Shown one piece after another: positions 1 through 9,405 of a stretch of DNA of 64,000 bases. The notes below the pieces were generated by a model. It saw nothing but the letters and a program-made list of their open reading frames with translations, was not told the origin of the DNA and made no database searches. Numbering within the stretch: position 1 is the stretch's first letter; every line of letters starts with the position of its first letter. A program made the position numbers and the translations under genes. This stretch comes from Sphingobacterium chungjuense (GTDB lineage Bacteria; Bacteroidota; Bacteroidia; Sphingobacteriales; Sphingobacteriaceae), in the NCBI RefSeq assembly GCF_011316935.1, contig NZ_WLYS01000001.1:62001-126000 (forward strand). Direction: 5' to 3'.

Positions 1-929
1 CAGCCGAAAGAACAGAAGCGGAAAAAGCAGCGGAAGAAGAAGATTTAGAAGACGAGCAAGCAGCACCTATAGACGCAGCTGCAACTAAAATCTTACGTAG
101 TTTTCGAAAGATTCAGCGCGACCGCGCCACATCGACAGATGTGATGATATCGGGTGCATCGCATCTATTAGCCGATACGGGCAGCGTAGTGATCAGCGAA
201 AATGAAGGCAATAATCGTTTGCACAATGCTTTTTCTCCTTATCATATTGTATTTGCTGGTATTGATAAAATTTTGCCATCCATCCATGATTTGGATTTAT
301 TGCTGCCATTGGGAGCATTGCATGATCATGGACAAAGATTGCAGCGTCACCACAGTTTGTTGACCGGACCGCAACGCGGTCGCGAAACCGATGGACCGAG
401 CCAAATGGTGTTGATTTTGGTGGATAACGGACGATCAGATTTGTTAGCACTTACCGAGCAGCGCCAAGCCTTGTATTGGATGGAGTGCGGCGCAAGCACC
501 AATGCTTGTGCGATGTATGAAACCATTGGTGGAGGCGCGTATCAAAATACATACCCTGGTCCTATGGGCGCTGTATTTACAGCGCATCTCGATTCAGAAG
601 AATCGTACGACTACCTGCAACATGCCGCCAGCTTTACCAATACGGAGCGTGCTAATCCGTTAAACATAGATATTGATCGATTGCTTTTAAAGAATCGACA
701 TGATCGGGTGAGCAATGCCGCAAAACCGTTGCCGGAAACTCGTGCATGGAGCTGGTACACCAAGCTGGCGAAGAACCGAAAGTACATTGACTTCCTTGGA
801 AAAGGACTGAAAAATATTCTCATCAAATTGTTTTTCAAAAAATCTTGGGGAGATCAACGTGTACTGCCACGTATACCTGATAAATCCTTCTCGACGCAAT
901 GGCGTTCCAAAGCCAAGGATACTGATTAA
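1..929 (+). CDS. LutB/LldF-like lactate-utilization protein, 5' truncated, Fe-S ligands degenerate
   Basis: The 3' part of a gene that enters from outside the window; the frame is open from base 3. The LUD-domain core is recognisable (ISGASHLLADTGSVV, SENEGN, then TGPQRGRETDGP), followed by the LutB segment GGGAYQNTYPGPMGAV. In LutB, which is part of the LutABC complex oxidising L-lactate in the cytoplasm, two CxxCxxCxxxCP-type motifs hold [4Fe-4S] clusters. Here the first is reduced to two Cys (about nt 486 and 507; WMECGASTNACA) and the second (about nt 621-659, SFTNTERANP) has none. The family assignment is firm. Electron-transfer function is doubtful, and a paralogue with another role is likely. 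The C-terminal tail is basic and continues about 90 residues past the second motif. Confidence 0.8.
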   Translation, partial: AERTEAEKAAEEEDLEDEQAAPIDAAATKILRSFRKIQRDRATSTDVMISGASHLLADTGSVVISENEGNNRLHNAFSPYHIVFAGIDKILPSIHDLDLLLPLGALHDHGQRLQRHHSLLTGPQRGRETDGPSQMVLILVDNGRSDLLALTEQRQALYWMECGASTNACAMYETIGGGAYQNTYPGPMGAVFTAHLDSEESYDYLQHAASFTNTERANPLNIDIDRLLLKNRHDRVSNAAKPLPETRAWSWYTKLAKNRKYIDFLGKGLKNILIKLFFKKSWGDQRVLPRIPDKSFSTQWRSKAKDTD

Positions 930-937
930 AAAATCCT

Positions 938-945
938 TACCTTTG
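938..945 (+). promoter_or_regulatory. -7 promoter element TACCTTTG for queE
   Basis: It matches the Bacteroidota TANNTTTG -7 word, 20 nt before the queE start codon. No clear TTTG was seen at the usual upstream spacing, so only the -7 half is supported. Confidence 0.45.
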
Positions 946-965
946 CCTTTCTTAATAAAAATCGC

Positions 966-1589
966 ATGTCACGACAAGTTCCAGAAGACGGCAATCAACT
1001 TCCATTAATGGAAGAATTTTACACCATTCAAGGCGAAGGCTACCACACGGGCAAAGCAGCTTATTTTATTCGCTTGGGAGGTTGTGATGTGGGTTGTCAT
1101 TGGTGCGATGTCAAAGAAAGTTGGGATGCTAGTATTCATCCGCTTACATCGGTTGATACGATCGTGCAGCATGCTGATCAGCATCCAGCAAAAACAGTCG
1201 TAGTAACTGGTGGCGAACCGCTGATCTATAACTTAGATCCATTGACTAAAAGCTTGCAAGAGCGCGGCATTCGTACTTTTATGGAAACTTCTGGTGCCTA
1301 TCCGTTGAGCGGGCATTGGGATTGGATTTGTTTATCCCCAAAGAAATTCAAAGCACCTCGAAAAGATGTTTTGGAGGCTGCTGGCGAATTGAAAGTCATT
1401 GTTTTTAACAAAAGTGACTTCCAATGGGCAGAAGAACACGCCGCACAGGTCAGTCCTTCCTGCAAACTGTACTTGCAACCCGAATGGTCGAAAGCAGCAG
1501 AGATGACGCCGCTTATCATCGATTATGTAATGACCAACCCTAAATGGGAAATCTCGTTACAAACCCACAAATACCTGAACATTCCGTAA
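966..1589 (+). CDS. queE: 7-carboxy-7-deazaguanine synthase QueE (radical SAM)
   Basis: Converts 6-carboxytetrahydropterin to 7-carboxy-7-deazaguanine in the queuosine (preQ0) pathway, in the cytoplasm. The 207-residue length is normal for the family. Visible features are the substrate-binding start EEFYTIQGEGYHTGKAAYF, the CxxxCxxC cluster motif at C40, C44 and C47, and the SAM-binding TGGEP segment at about residue 81. The start codon ATG at 966 follows a -7 element by 20 nt. It probably stands as its own transcription unit, because the next gene begins about 80 bp later behind its own signal peptide. No other queuosine genes lie nearby. Confidence 0.93.
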   Translation: MSRQVPEDGNQLPLMEEFYTIQGEGYHTGKAAYFIRLGGCDVGCHWCDVKESWDASIHPLTSVDTIVQHADQHPAKTVVVTGGEPLIYNLDPLTKSLQERGIRTFMETSGAYPLSGHWDWICLSPKKFKAPRKDVLEAAGELKVIVFNKSDFQWAEEHAAQVSPSCKLYLQPEWSKAAEMTPLIIDYVMTNPKWEISLQTHKYLNIP

Positions 1590-1671
1590 CATTTACGCGG
1601 CTATTCATCACGTTTATGTTACATAGCTGATCCAACTATTTTACTTATAATTGGAGTTGATTTCTTTTGTT

Positions 1672-2760
1672 ATGAATTTGCTAAAACGTTTTTTGCCGTG
1701 CTTGCTCTTTGTCACGGCCGCTCATGCTCAGTCTACCATCGATGAGGTAGAACGATTACAATCTATTCCCTTAGTATATCAAGTTCAAAAAGTGAACGGC
1801 ACCATCAAAATCGATGGCCGTGATATAGAAGCACAATGGGCTAACATTCCTTGGTCGAGCAAATTCATAGATATTGAAGGCGCAGACAAAACAACACCCG
1901 CTTACGAAACTCGGTTCAAAATGATGTACGATGATGCCAATCTGTACATCTACGCGAAAATGGAAGAGCCACACGTATGGGGAAATATCACCAAATACGA
2001 CGACATCATCTTTCACAACAATGATTTTGAGGTATTTATAAAACCTGATATCCACCAAGATCATTATTATGAACTGGAAGTGAATGCGCTGAATACGCTA
2101 TTCGACTTAGCCTTAGTAAAACCTTATCGCTACGGTGGCAAAGCACTTATTCATTGGGATATGAAAGGGCTCAAAAGTGCGGTACATGTTGAGGGCACCT
2201 TGAACAATCCGCGGGATAAAGACAAATTTTGGAGTGTGGAGATTGCCATTCCATTTACCGCGCTACAAAGTTTTGGATCAGGTGATACGCCTCCACTTTC
2301 TTCCTATTGGTTATTCAATTTCTCCCGAGTACAATGGCAACATACCGTAAAGAATAATACCTACCAGCGCAAAGCGGAAAATGGAAACATCTTGCCGGAA
2401 GATAATTGGGTATGGTCGCCGATCGGATTGGTGAATATGCACTATCCAGAAAGATGGGGATACATTCAGTTTGTAGATCAGTTGGGAAATCCAACTTTGC
2501 CCGCTTCCTACGAAATAAAAAAACTAGGCTGGAATATTCACTACCTACAGCAAGTCTATAAGCGCAAACATGGTAACTATGCAGCTGAACTAGATCAACT
2601 GCCGGATTATCGCAAATACATAGCTCCTTCTTTAAAACAATTTACACTCACCTATGATCTAGAAGCAGATGCTGCCGGATATGCGGTGCGTGTGAGCGAT
2701 TCAGAAAATAATGCTACCTTTCGACTAGATCACCTTGGTAACAACACCTATTATGAATAA
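1672..2760 (+). CDS. Secreted CBM9-like carbohydrate-binding family protein
   Basis: I chose ATG 1672 over an in-frame TTG at 1651 because it gives a clean signal peptide (MNLLKRFLPCLLFVTAAHAQ), 362 residues. After it comes a carbohydrate-binding family 9-like domain: the opening KVNGTIKIDGRDIEAQW, then TRFKMMYDDANLYIYAKM and NNDFEVFIKPD, typical of CBM9-like modules in secreted Bacteroidota proteins. Residues about 255-362 form an unassigned C-terminal region. The 3' end overlaps the next gene by 8 bp, so the two are surely co-transcribed; the neighbour is a glycoside-hydrolase-like TIM barrel. Substrate is unknown. Confidence 0.75.
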   Translation: MNLLKRFLPCLLFVTAAHAQSTIDEVERLQSIPLVYQVQKVNGTIKIDGRDIEAQWANIPWSSKFIDIEGADKTTPAYETRFKMMYDDANLYIYAKMEEPHVWGNITKYDDIIFHNNDFEVFIKPDIHQDHYYELEVNALNTLFDLALVKPYRYGGKALIHWDMKGLKSAVHVEGTLNNPRDKDKFWSVEIAIPFTALQSFGSGDTPPLSSYWLFNFSRVQWQHTVKNNTYQRKAENGNILPEDNWVWSPIGLVNMHYPERWGYIQFVDQLGNPTLPASYEIKKLGWNIHYLQQVYKRKHGNYAAELDQLPDYRKYIAPSLKQFTLTYDLEADAAGYAVRVSDSENNATFRLDHLGNNTYYE

Positions 2761-3820
2761 ACGCGATTTCATCAAGACCTCTTTGCTCGGCTTCGCCGGC
2801 TTACAATTGCCTGCTATCTCCTTGGCAGCAAATGCTACACCACTATCCTTTGATTATTGGATGTGGATACGCCCTAATACGAAAGACAGTGATGCTGCAA
2901 TCAAAAAACGCTATACCTCTTACCGCGAAGCGGGTGTGCGTGGCTTGCTGTTTGAAGATTACAGTGTTCGGCATTTTCAGGTAGCAAAAAGCTTGGGATT
3001 GGAAACCCATCGTTGGATGTGGACCATGAATCGGGGTGAGCAAGATTTGTTAAGCAAACATCCAGAATATTATGCCGTGAGCCGCTCTGGAAAGTCTTGT
3101 GCAGACCAGCCGCCTTACGTGAATTATTACCGCTTTTTGTGCCCTTCGCATCCCGATGTTCCTAAATACTTGGAAGATAAAGCGAGAGAGCAATTAGAGA
3201 AAGAAGATGTTGATGGTTTGCACCTAGATTACATCCGTTATCCGGATGTCGTGTTACCGGTAAACTTGTGGCAGAATTACAATATCGACCAGTCGACCGA
3301 GCTAGCAGATTACGATTTTTGTTACAGTCCATTTACCAAGGCAGCCTACTTGAAAGAAACGGGCATTGATATCGATCAGGTTGCTCGACCGGAGCAAAGT
3401 CCGTCGTGGCGCGCTTTCCGTTATGAGCAGATCAATCGCGTAGTCAATCGAATTGCCAAAGTGGCCAAAGAGTACCAAAAACCGTTGACCGCAGCGGTAT
3501 TTCCTACGCCAGATCTCGCGCGCCGGATTGTGCGACAGGATTGGGCAAATTGGGATTTAGATGCAGTATTCCCGATGATTTATCATGGTTTCTACCAAGA
3601 ACCTGTGGAATGGGTTGGTCAAGCTGTGAAGGAAGGCGTACAAACGTTGAATAAAAAATTTCCATTATACGCGGGACTCTATTTACCAGACTTCAAAGAC
3701 AGTGATGAACTCAAAAAAGGAATTGAGCTAGCTAAAAAGAATGGCGCAGCCGGCGTATCGTTATTTGGTGAGCAAGAATTCGATGCAAAAACCATCAATT
3801 TGCTGAGGTCTTTGCGATAA
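2753..3820 (+). CDS. Putative glycoside hydrolase, GHL10-like TIM barrel, exported
   Basis: The start is ATG 2753, which gives MNKRDFIKTSLLGFAGLQL, a Tat-like signal (KRDF) and a protein of 355 residues. The VDGLHLDYIRYPD segment (around residue 150) and the later AVFPTPDLARR and DAVFPMIYHG segments are typical of the glycosyl-hydrolase-like 10 group, a TIM barrel with acidic residues at strand ends. Exact substrate cannot be read from sequence. The gene overlaps the CBM9-like gene and is followed by a strong hairpin, so the two form a two-gene operon likely acting on a glycan outside the cytoplasm. The KR instead of RR makes Tat export a guess. Confidence 0.7.
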   Translation: MNKRDFIKTSLLGFAGLQLPAISLAANATPLSFDYWMWIRPNTKDSDAAIKKRYTSYREAGVRGLLFEDYSVRHFQVAKSLGLETHRWMWTMNRGEQDLLSKHPEYYAVSRSGKSCADQPPYVNYYRFLCPSHPDVPKYLEDKAREQLEKEDVDGLHLDYIRYPDVVLPVNLWQNYNIDQSTELADYDFCYSPFTKAAYLKETGIDIDQVARPEQSPSWRAFRYEQINRVVNRIAKVAKEYQKPLTAAVFPTPDLARRIVRQDWANWDLDAVFPMIYHGFYQEPVEWVGQAVKEGVQTLNKKFPLYAGLYLPDFKDSDELKKGIELAKKNGAAGVSLFGEQEFDAKTINLLRSLR

Positions 3821-3827
3821 CAACCTG

Positions 3828-3860
3828 ATCCCCACCCATTGGGTGGGGATATTCATTTTT
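3828..3860 (+). terminator. Rho-independent terminator after the GHL10-like gene
   Basis: Perfect 11-bp arms ATCCCCACCCA (3828-3838) and TGGGTGGGGAT (3840-3850) around one base, followed by ATTCATTTTT. Confidence 0.75.
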
Positions 3861-3884
3861 ACCGCTAAAGCACAAAAAATTTGC

Positions 3885-3892
3885 TATCTTTG
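3885..3892 (+). promoter_or_regulatory. -7 promoter element TATCTTTG for pyrG
   Basis: A match to TANNTTTG, 72 nt before the pyrG ATG, which implies a leader of about 65 nt. A -33 TTTG at the right distance was not found. Confidence 0.5.
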
Positions 3893-3964
3893 TACCCCGT
3901 ACAAAAGACAGATTTTCCATTGCTTTTTAGGGATGGATCATCGCTCAAAAATCCATCAATTACT

Positions 3965-5581
3965 ATGAGTAAATACATCTTTGTTACGGGCGGCGTAACT
4001 TCGTCATTGGGAAAAGGCATCATTGCAGCTTCTCTGGCTAAACTTCTCCAGGCACGCGGACTCAAAGTTACTATTCAAAAATTCGACCCTTACATTAATA
4101 TCGATCCGGGAACACTTAATCCTTACGAGCATGGTGAATGTTTCGTAACGGAAGATGGTGCCGAGACCGATTTAGATTTGGGCCATTACGAACGTTTCTT
4201 GAATGTGCCGACTTCGCAAGCTAACAACGTAACAACAGGACGTATTTACCAACACGTCATCCAAAAAGAGCGTGAAGGCGCTTACTTAGGGAAAACGGTT
4301 CAAGTTGTTCCGCACATCACTGACGAGATCAAGCGCCGAATGCAACTATTGGGCGAATCGGGCGAGTACGATATCATCATCACTGAATTGGGTGGTACGG
4401 TAGGCGACATTGAGTCGCTTCCATTCATTGAGGCAGTAAGACAATTGCGTTGGGAACTAGGCAATAACGATTCTCTAGTGATCCACCTTACGCTAATCCC
4501 TTATCTGGCAGCAGCAGGTGAGCTGAAAACCAAACCTACGCAACACTCTGTAAAAACTTTATTGGAATACGGGATACAGCCAGACATTTTGGTGTGCCGT
4601 ACCGAGCATAAGTTGACGCAAGACATCCGTAAAAAATTGGCCTTGTTTTGCAACGTAAACATCAATGCTGTGGTAGAATCTATCGATGCCTCCACGATCT
4701 ACGATGTGCCTTTATTGATGTTGAAAGAGCAATTGGACAAAACGGTCTTGACCAAATTAAAATTGTCTACCAAAGTAGAACCAGATCTTGAAAACTGGAA
4801 AACATTTTTAGGTAAACTAAAGAACCCAACAAACGAGGTCAACATTGGCTTGGTGGGTAAATACATTGAGTTGCCCGATGCCTACAAATCCATTGCAGAG
4901 GCATTTATCCACGCGGGATCTGCGAATGAAACGAAAGTAAAAGTAAAATCCATCGCCGCAGAAAGCATTGATGAGGAGAATGTGGCAGATAAGCTAAAAG
5001 GATTAGATGGCATACTCGTAGCTCCAGGCTTTGGCGCGCGTGGATTGGACGGTAAATTGGTTGCGATCAAATATGTTCGTGAACAACGCATTCCTTTCTT
5101 TGGCATCTGCTTGGGTATGCAATGCTCCGTCATTGAGTTTGCCCGCAATGTGCTATCGTTGAAAGATGCGAATAGCTTTGAGATGGATGAGCACACCAAA
5201 CATCCAGTCATCAACTTGATGGAAGAGCAAAAATCGATTAAAAACATGGGCGGCACGATGCGATTGGGCGCTTACGATTGTGATCTGCGCAAAGGAACGA
5301 AAGCACATGCGATCTATGGAAAATCGAAGATTACCGAACGCCACCGCCACCGTTATGAATTCAACAACGAATATTTGGCGCAATTCGAAGCAGCGGGCAT
5401 GATCGCTTCAGGCAAGAATCCTAAGACAGGATTGGTGGAAATCGTCGAGCTAAAGGATCATCCTTTTTACGTAGCCGGACAATTTCATCCGGAATTAAAA
5501 TCAACAGTTGCAAATCCTCACCCACTTTTTGTTAGTTTTGTAGCCGCTGCATTGACACATAAAAAAGCAGCAAGCAAATAA
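3965..5581 (+). CDS. pyrG: CTP synthase
   Basis: Makes CTP from UTP, ATP and glutamine in the cytoplasm. ATG 3965 gives the canonical start [18 protein letters not shown] and 538 residues, the normal length; upstream in-frame codons belong to the leader. The N-terminal synthetase domain (about 1-270) has the P-loop-like [10 protein letters not shown]. The C-terminal class I glutamine amidotransferase has the nucleophile C382 in GICLGMQC and the FHPE histidine/glutamate segment near residue 515. It lies 29 bp before yidC and in the same direction, so the two may share a transcript. Confidence 0.98.
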   Translation: MSKYIFVTGGVTSSLGKGIIAASLAKLLQARGLKVTIQKFDPYINIDPGTLNPYEHGECFVTEDGAETDLDLGHYERFLNVPTSQANNVTTGRIYQHVIQKEREGAYLGKTVQVVPHITDEIKRRMQLLGESGEYDIIITELGGTVGDIESLPFIEAVRQLRWELGNNDSLVIHLTLIPYLAAAGELKTKPTQHSVKTLLEYGIQPDILVCRTEHKLTQDIRKKLALFCNVNINAVVESIDASTIYDVPLLMLKEQLDKTVLTKLKLSTKVEPDLENWKTFLGKLKNPTNEVNIGLVGKYIELPDAYKSIAEAFIHAGSANETKVKVKSIAAESIDEENVADKLKGLDGILVAPGFGARGLDGKLVAIKYVREQRIPFFGICLGMQCSVIEFARNVLSLKDANSFEMDEHTKHPVINLMEEQKSIKNMGGTMRLGAYDCDLRKGTKAHAIYGKSKITERHRHRYEFNNEYLAQFEAAGMIASGKNPKTGLVEIVELKDHPFYVAGQFHPELKSTVANPHPLFVSFVAAALTHKKAASK

Positions 5582-5610
5582 GCATTAAAAAAGAGAGAAA
5601 ATAAGTAAAA

Positions 5611-7416
5611 ATGGATAGAAATAATATTATCGGGCTGATTCTGATCTTTGCCATCTTCGCAGGTTCTTTTTACCTGATGAAACCGTCGGAGCAAGAGATT
5701 AAAGCAGAACAGGCTCTTCAAGATTCTACAGCACGTGCAAAACAAGGATTAGCTCCAGTAAAAGATTCTTTGCAAACTATCGTAGAATCTAATAAAGTAG
5801 ATTCCGCAAAATTAAATGAGCCGTTCGGCGCTAGCAGCTTCGGCAGCGAAGAATTCATTAAGTTGGAGAATGACAAAATCATTGCTCAGATTTCCACCAA
5901 AGGTGGTCGTATCAAATCAGTTGAACTAAAAGGACAGCAGAATTTTGATGGCAATCCGTTGATTTTATTCAGTGGCGACCACAATAGTTTCGGTTTAGAA
6001 TTCAATGTTCCGGGCAAAGCGGTGAATACCAATGATCTGTATTTCACTTCTCAAGGAAACAATGATGGCGCAGTTACGATGCGCCTTAACTATTCTGACA
6101 CGCAATACATCGATTATATTTACACCTTAGAAAAAGACAGCTACAACGTTGGCTTGGCTATCGAAACAAAAGGTATTCACAATACGATTGATGTCAAATC
6201 AAAAAGCATTTTCTTAAACTGGGAAACAATCCTGACCCAAAAAGAGAAAAACATTTCTTCGGAGCGCGACAAATCTTCGATCTATTATCGTGATACAGAG
6301 GGTAATATTGATCACTTGTCGGAGAGCAAAGATGATGAAGAGACGGTAGAAGAAAAAGTAAACTGGATCGCTTTCAAACAACACTATTTCTCGAACATTC
6401 TTTCGAGCAAAGAAGGTTTTGACAAAGTTGAATTGACTGTGCGCAGTGGCACCAGCGATAGCATCGTGAAGTTCTACAAAGCGAAAACAGAATTGGCCAA
6501 CACAAGCAGAGACGAGCGCTATAACTTAAACTTCTTCTTCGGACCAAATCAATACAATACGTTGAAGGCCGAAGGCAATGATTATAACAAGATCATTAAC
6601 ATGGGCTGGGGTCCTATCAGCTGGATCAACCGTTTTATCACGGTGCCTATCTTTGATTTCTTGGATGGATTTGCTTTGTCTTACGGCTTAGTGATTTTGA
6701 TCTTGACGGTATTATTAAAGGGTGCGATGTTCCCATTGACGTACAAATCTTACTTGTCGATGGCTAAGATGCGTGTCTTGAAACCGCAGTTGGACGAGAT
6801 TAAAGCAAAAGTAGGCGAAGATAATCCGATGCTATTGCAACAAGAGCAGATGAAGCTGTACAAGCAAGCGGGCGTAAATCCGTTGGGTGGTTGTTTACCT
6901 TTGGTATTGCAGATGCCGTTTACTTTGGCTTTCTTCTTCTTCTTCCCGAATTTGTTTGAGCTTCGCGGCGAATCCTTTATGTGGGTCAAAGATTTGTCGA
7001 CCTATGATTCACCCATCTCTTTCGCACCGATCATCTTTGGCATCGATCACATTTCATTGATGTGTGTGTTGATGACGATCACTACTTTATTGACCACTTG
7101 GTACAATAACACGACTTCTGGTGCTGGTGCCGTTGGGCAAATGAAATACATTGGCTACATCATGCCATTGATGTTCTTCTTCTTGTTGAACAACTTCCCT
7201 GCTGGATTGAACTATTATTACTTCCTAGCAGCGGTATTTACGTTCTTGACACAAGTAATCATTCGCCAATTCATCGATGATGAAAAGATCTTAGCGAAGA
7301 TCGAAGCTTTCAAAAAGAAGCCGCAAGCAGAAAAGAAAACTTCAACTTTCCAAAAACGTATGGAAGATATGATGCGCCAACAACAAGCAGCACAAAATCA
7401 GAAAAAGAACAAGTAG
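5611..7416 (+). CDS. yidC: Membrane protein insertase YidC
   Basis: Inserts and folds inner-membrane proteins, alone or with SecYEG. 601 residues, normal for Gram-negative YidC. TM1 lies at about residues 5-23, then comes the large periplasmic domain (about 60-345). The conserved insertase core starts near residue 350 (FDFLDGFALSYGLVILILTVLLKG) with the signature MKLYKQAGVNPLGGCLPLVLQ around residue 410 and further TM segments. The C-terminal tail is basic and Gln-rich (KKKPQAEKK, RQQQAAQNQ), as is usual for ribosome contact. It is followed by a palindromic bidirectional terminator. Confidence 0.97.
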   Translation: MDRNNIIGLILIFAIFAGSFYLMKPSEQEIKAEQALQDSTARAKQGLAPVKDSLQTIVESNKVDSAKLNEPFGASSFGSEEFIKLENDKIIAQISTKGGRIKSVELKGQQNFDGNPLILFSGDHNSFGLEFNVPGKAVNTNDLYFTSQGNNDGAVTMRLNYSDTQYIDYIYTLEKDSYNVGLAIETKGIHNTIDVKSKSIFLNWETILTQKEKNISSERDKSSIYYRDTEGNIDHLSESKDDEETVEEKVNWIAFKQHYFSNILSSKEGFDKVELTVRSGTSDSIVKFYKAKTELANTSRDERYNLNFFFGPNQYNTLKAEGNDYNKIINMGWGPISWINRFITVPIFDFLDGFALSYGLVILILTVLLKGAMFPLTYKSYLSMAKMRVLKPQLDEIKAKVGEDNPMLLQQEQMKLYKQAGVNPLGGCLPLVLQMPFTLAFFFFFPNLFELRGESFMWVKDLSTYDSPISFAPIIFGIDHISLMCVLMTITTLLTTWYNNTTSGAGAVGQMKYIGYIMPLMFFFLLNNFPAGLNYYYFLAAVFTFLTQVIIRQFIDDEKILAKIEAFKKKPQAEKKTSTFQKRMEDMMRQQQAAQNQKKNK

Positions 7417-7435
7417 TAATTTTATACTCCCATAT

Positions 7436-7475
7436 AAAAAAAGGCTGAACATAACGTTATGTTCAGCCTTTTTTT
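7436..7475. terminator. Bidirectional terminator between yidC and the acyl-CoA dehydrogenase gene
   Basis: A perfect palindrome with 13-bp arms (7443-7455 GGCTGAACATAAC and its complement 7456-7468) is flanked by an A-tract on the left and a T-tract on the right, so it can end transcripts of both convergent genes. Confidence 0.85.
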
Positions 7476-7500
7476 ATGGTATAACTTTAGTGATGGATTA

Positions 7501-8850
7501 CTACACGAAAGCGCTGAATCCGGTAATACTTCTTCCGACGATTAGGGAATTAATCTCTTTGGTACCTTCATAAGAATAGATTGCCTCGGCATCCGCCAAG
7601 AAGCGTGCTACATTGTATTCCAACAAAATACCATTTCCGCCCATCACTTCACGAGCGCGGGAGACGATATCGCGTGTGCGAAGCGTACAAAATACTTTGG
7701 CTAATGATGCATGTTCATCTTTTAGCAACCCTTCATCCTGCATCTCGGATAAGCGAAATACTAAGGTTTGCATTGCTGTAAGGTTAGAAAGCATTTCTAC
7801 CAAATGGTTTTGAATGAGTTGGAAAGAAGCAATCGGCTTCCCGAACTGCTCGCGTTTCAAGGTATATTCGAGCGCATTTTCATAAGCTCCTCTTGCACAA
7901 CCGACGGCCATCCATGCTACACCGGCACGCGTCATTTGCAACACTTTTGCGGTATCGCGGAAGCTGTTGGCATTTTGCAAACGATCCGACTCCGGCACGA
8001 CACAATCTGTCATCGTAATCAATCCATTTTGCACAATGCGCAAAGCCATTTTGCCTTTGATTTTTTCGACAGAGAAGCCTGGATTCTCTTTGCGAACGAT
8101 AAAGCCTTTGACCTGATTGTCGTCTACATCGCGTGCCCAGATGATGGTAATATCCGAAAAAGTAGAATTTCCAATCCACTTTTTCTGTCCATTCAACACC
8201 CAGCCATCAGCGGTCTTCTTACAGGTAGTAGTTAATCCACCCGCAGTTCCTGAACCCACTTCAGGCTCCGTTAATCCAAATGCACCAATCTTTTTCAATT
8301 GTTGCATTTGCGGCAACCATTCTTGCTTTTGCTCTTCCGATCCGCATAAGTAAATCGAGCCCATAGCCAATCCACTTTGTACGCCCAGAAAGGTAGCGAT
8401 AGATGGATCAATACGACCAAATTCGCTAGCTATGATGCCATCCATTAAAGACGTGCCGCCAGCACAACCATAGCCTTCGTACACGTATCCGCAAATATTA
8501 AGTTCAGCGAGTTTGGGAATAAGCTCGAAAGGAAAATCATCGTGCAGCCAATAATTGTTGACAATAGGCTTCACCTCAGCTTCGAGAAAAGCACGCACCT
8601 TCATCTTGAGGGCATGATCTTCGGCAGATAGCTTCTGCTCTACACCATAAAAGTCGGCATTGATGGGTGGAGATTCTTTCCTCTTTTTCGATCCAGTTAG
8701 CATTTTCATGGCCATTTGCAATTGTTTCTCATCCATTTTGGAAACAGCAGCAATGACTTCACCTAAATCTACCTTCTTTGAAAGCTTTTCCAATTCACCG
8801 AAGTCGATAGACTTTGCGAACTTCATCATGTTTTTTATCTTACCAATCAT
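7501..8850 (-). CDS. Acyl-CoA dehydrogenase, glutaryl-CoA dehydrogenase-like
   Basis: FAD-dependent acyl-CoA dehydrogenase of 449 residues. The FAD and substrate loops FGLTEPEVGSG (about residue 188) and WIGNSTFSDITIIWA are present. The catalytic base is E428 in YEGTKEINSLIVGRSITG, a C-terminal pattern closest to glutaryl-CoA dehydrogenases, although decarboxylating activity cannot be read off. An N-terminal extension of about 65 residues, Lys- and Met-rich (GKIKNMMKFAKSIDFG), precedes the dehydrogenase fold and is unusual for the family. It is monocistronic, convergent with yidC and divergent from the small lipoprotein gene. Confidence 0.9.
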   Translation of the reverse strand: MIGKIKNMMKFAKSIDFGELEKLSKKVDLGEVIAAVSKMDEKQLQMAMKMLTGSKKRKESPPINADFYGVEQKLSAEDHALKMKVRAFLEAEVKPIVNNYWLHDDFPFELIPKLAELNICGYVYEGYGCAGGTSLMDGIIASEFGRIDPSIATFLGVQSGLAMGSIYLCGSEEQKQEWLPQMQQLKKIGAFGLTEPEVGSGTAGGLTTTCKKTADGWVLNGQKKWIGNSTFSDITIIWARDVDDNQVKGFIVRKENPGFSVEKIKGKMALRIVQNGLITMTDCVVPESDRLQNANSFRDTAKVLQMTRAGVAWMAVGCARGAYENALEYTLKREQFGKPIASFQLIQNHLVEMLSNLTAMQTLVFRLSEMQDEGLLKDEHASLAKVFCTLRTRDIVSRAREVMGGNGILLEYNVARFLADAEAIYSYEGTKEINSLIVGRSITGFSAFV

Positions 8851-9083
8851 TAAGGAACACTTTTGTACTCTGTTATAACAAATTCGATTCCAAATAGTTT
8901 TTAGTGGAAAATTCTTGATTTTTTTTCAAAAAAACCCAACAATACAAATATTTAAAAAACTGAAAAACAGGTTATTACGTAATTATTTAAAATTTAATGT
9001 AATTAGTGGGTTACCTAAATGTAGTGTGGGGTATTAAGGATTAAATAAACAAATTTGTTTTAATTAAATAGAAAACTAGTAAA

Positions 9084-9278
9084 ATGAAAAACTTATTCAA
9101 ATTCGGATTTTTAGGTCTAGCGTTAACAGTAGGATTCGCAGCTTGTAACAACTCTGCTGAGAAAACTGAAGAAACTGCTGACACTACGTTGTTAATCGAA
9201 GAAGAAGTAGTTGTTGATACTACTGCTGTAGTTACTGACACTACTGTTACTACTGACACTATCGAGAACGTTCAATAA
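9084..9278 (+). CDS. Small Thr/Val/acid-rich lipoprotein
   Basis: 64 residues. A signal peptide with lipobox FAAC (Cys21) is followed by an all-polar mature part with a repetitive run rich in acidic and Thr residues (DTTAVVTDTTVTTDT). Small lipoproteins of this kind are common in Sphingobacteriaceae and have no assigned function. The TATA-rich upstream region and the strong terminator right after it suggest an independent and possibly well-expressed transcript. I do not recognise a family. Confidence 0.7.
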   Translation: MKNLFKFGFLGLALTVGFAACNNSAEKTEETADTTLLIEEEVVVDTTAVVTDTTVTTDTIENVQ

Positions 9279-9302
9279 TCCGAACTAAAATCGAAAATAC
9301 TG

Positions 9303-9333
9303 CAAAGGCCCATAAATGGGCCTTTGTTGTTTA
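9303..9333 (+). terminator. Rho-independent terminator after the small lipoprotein gene
   Basis: 11-bp arms CAAAGGCCCAT (9303-9313) and ATGGGCCTTTG (9316-9326) with an AA loop, followed by TTGTTT. Confidence 0.75.
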
Positions 9334-9352
9334 CTACCAACCTTAAATAGTG

Positions 9353-9384
9353 CTTGTTGAACTAGGGGCAATTTTGTATTTTTG
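9353..9384 (+). promoter_or_regulatory. purB promoter, CTTG-N20-TATTTTTG
   Basis: A near-consensus Bacteroidota promoter: CTTG at 9353-9356 (consensus TTTG), a 20-nt spacer, and TATTTTTG at 9377-9384. The -7 word ends 21 nt before the purB start. Confidence 0.65.
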
Positions 9385-9405
9385 AGTCCCAAAATATAGT
9401 TTATC

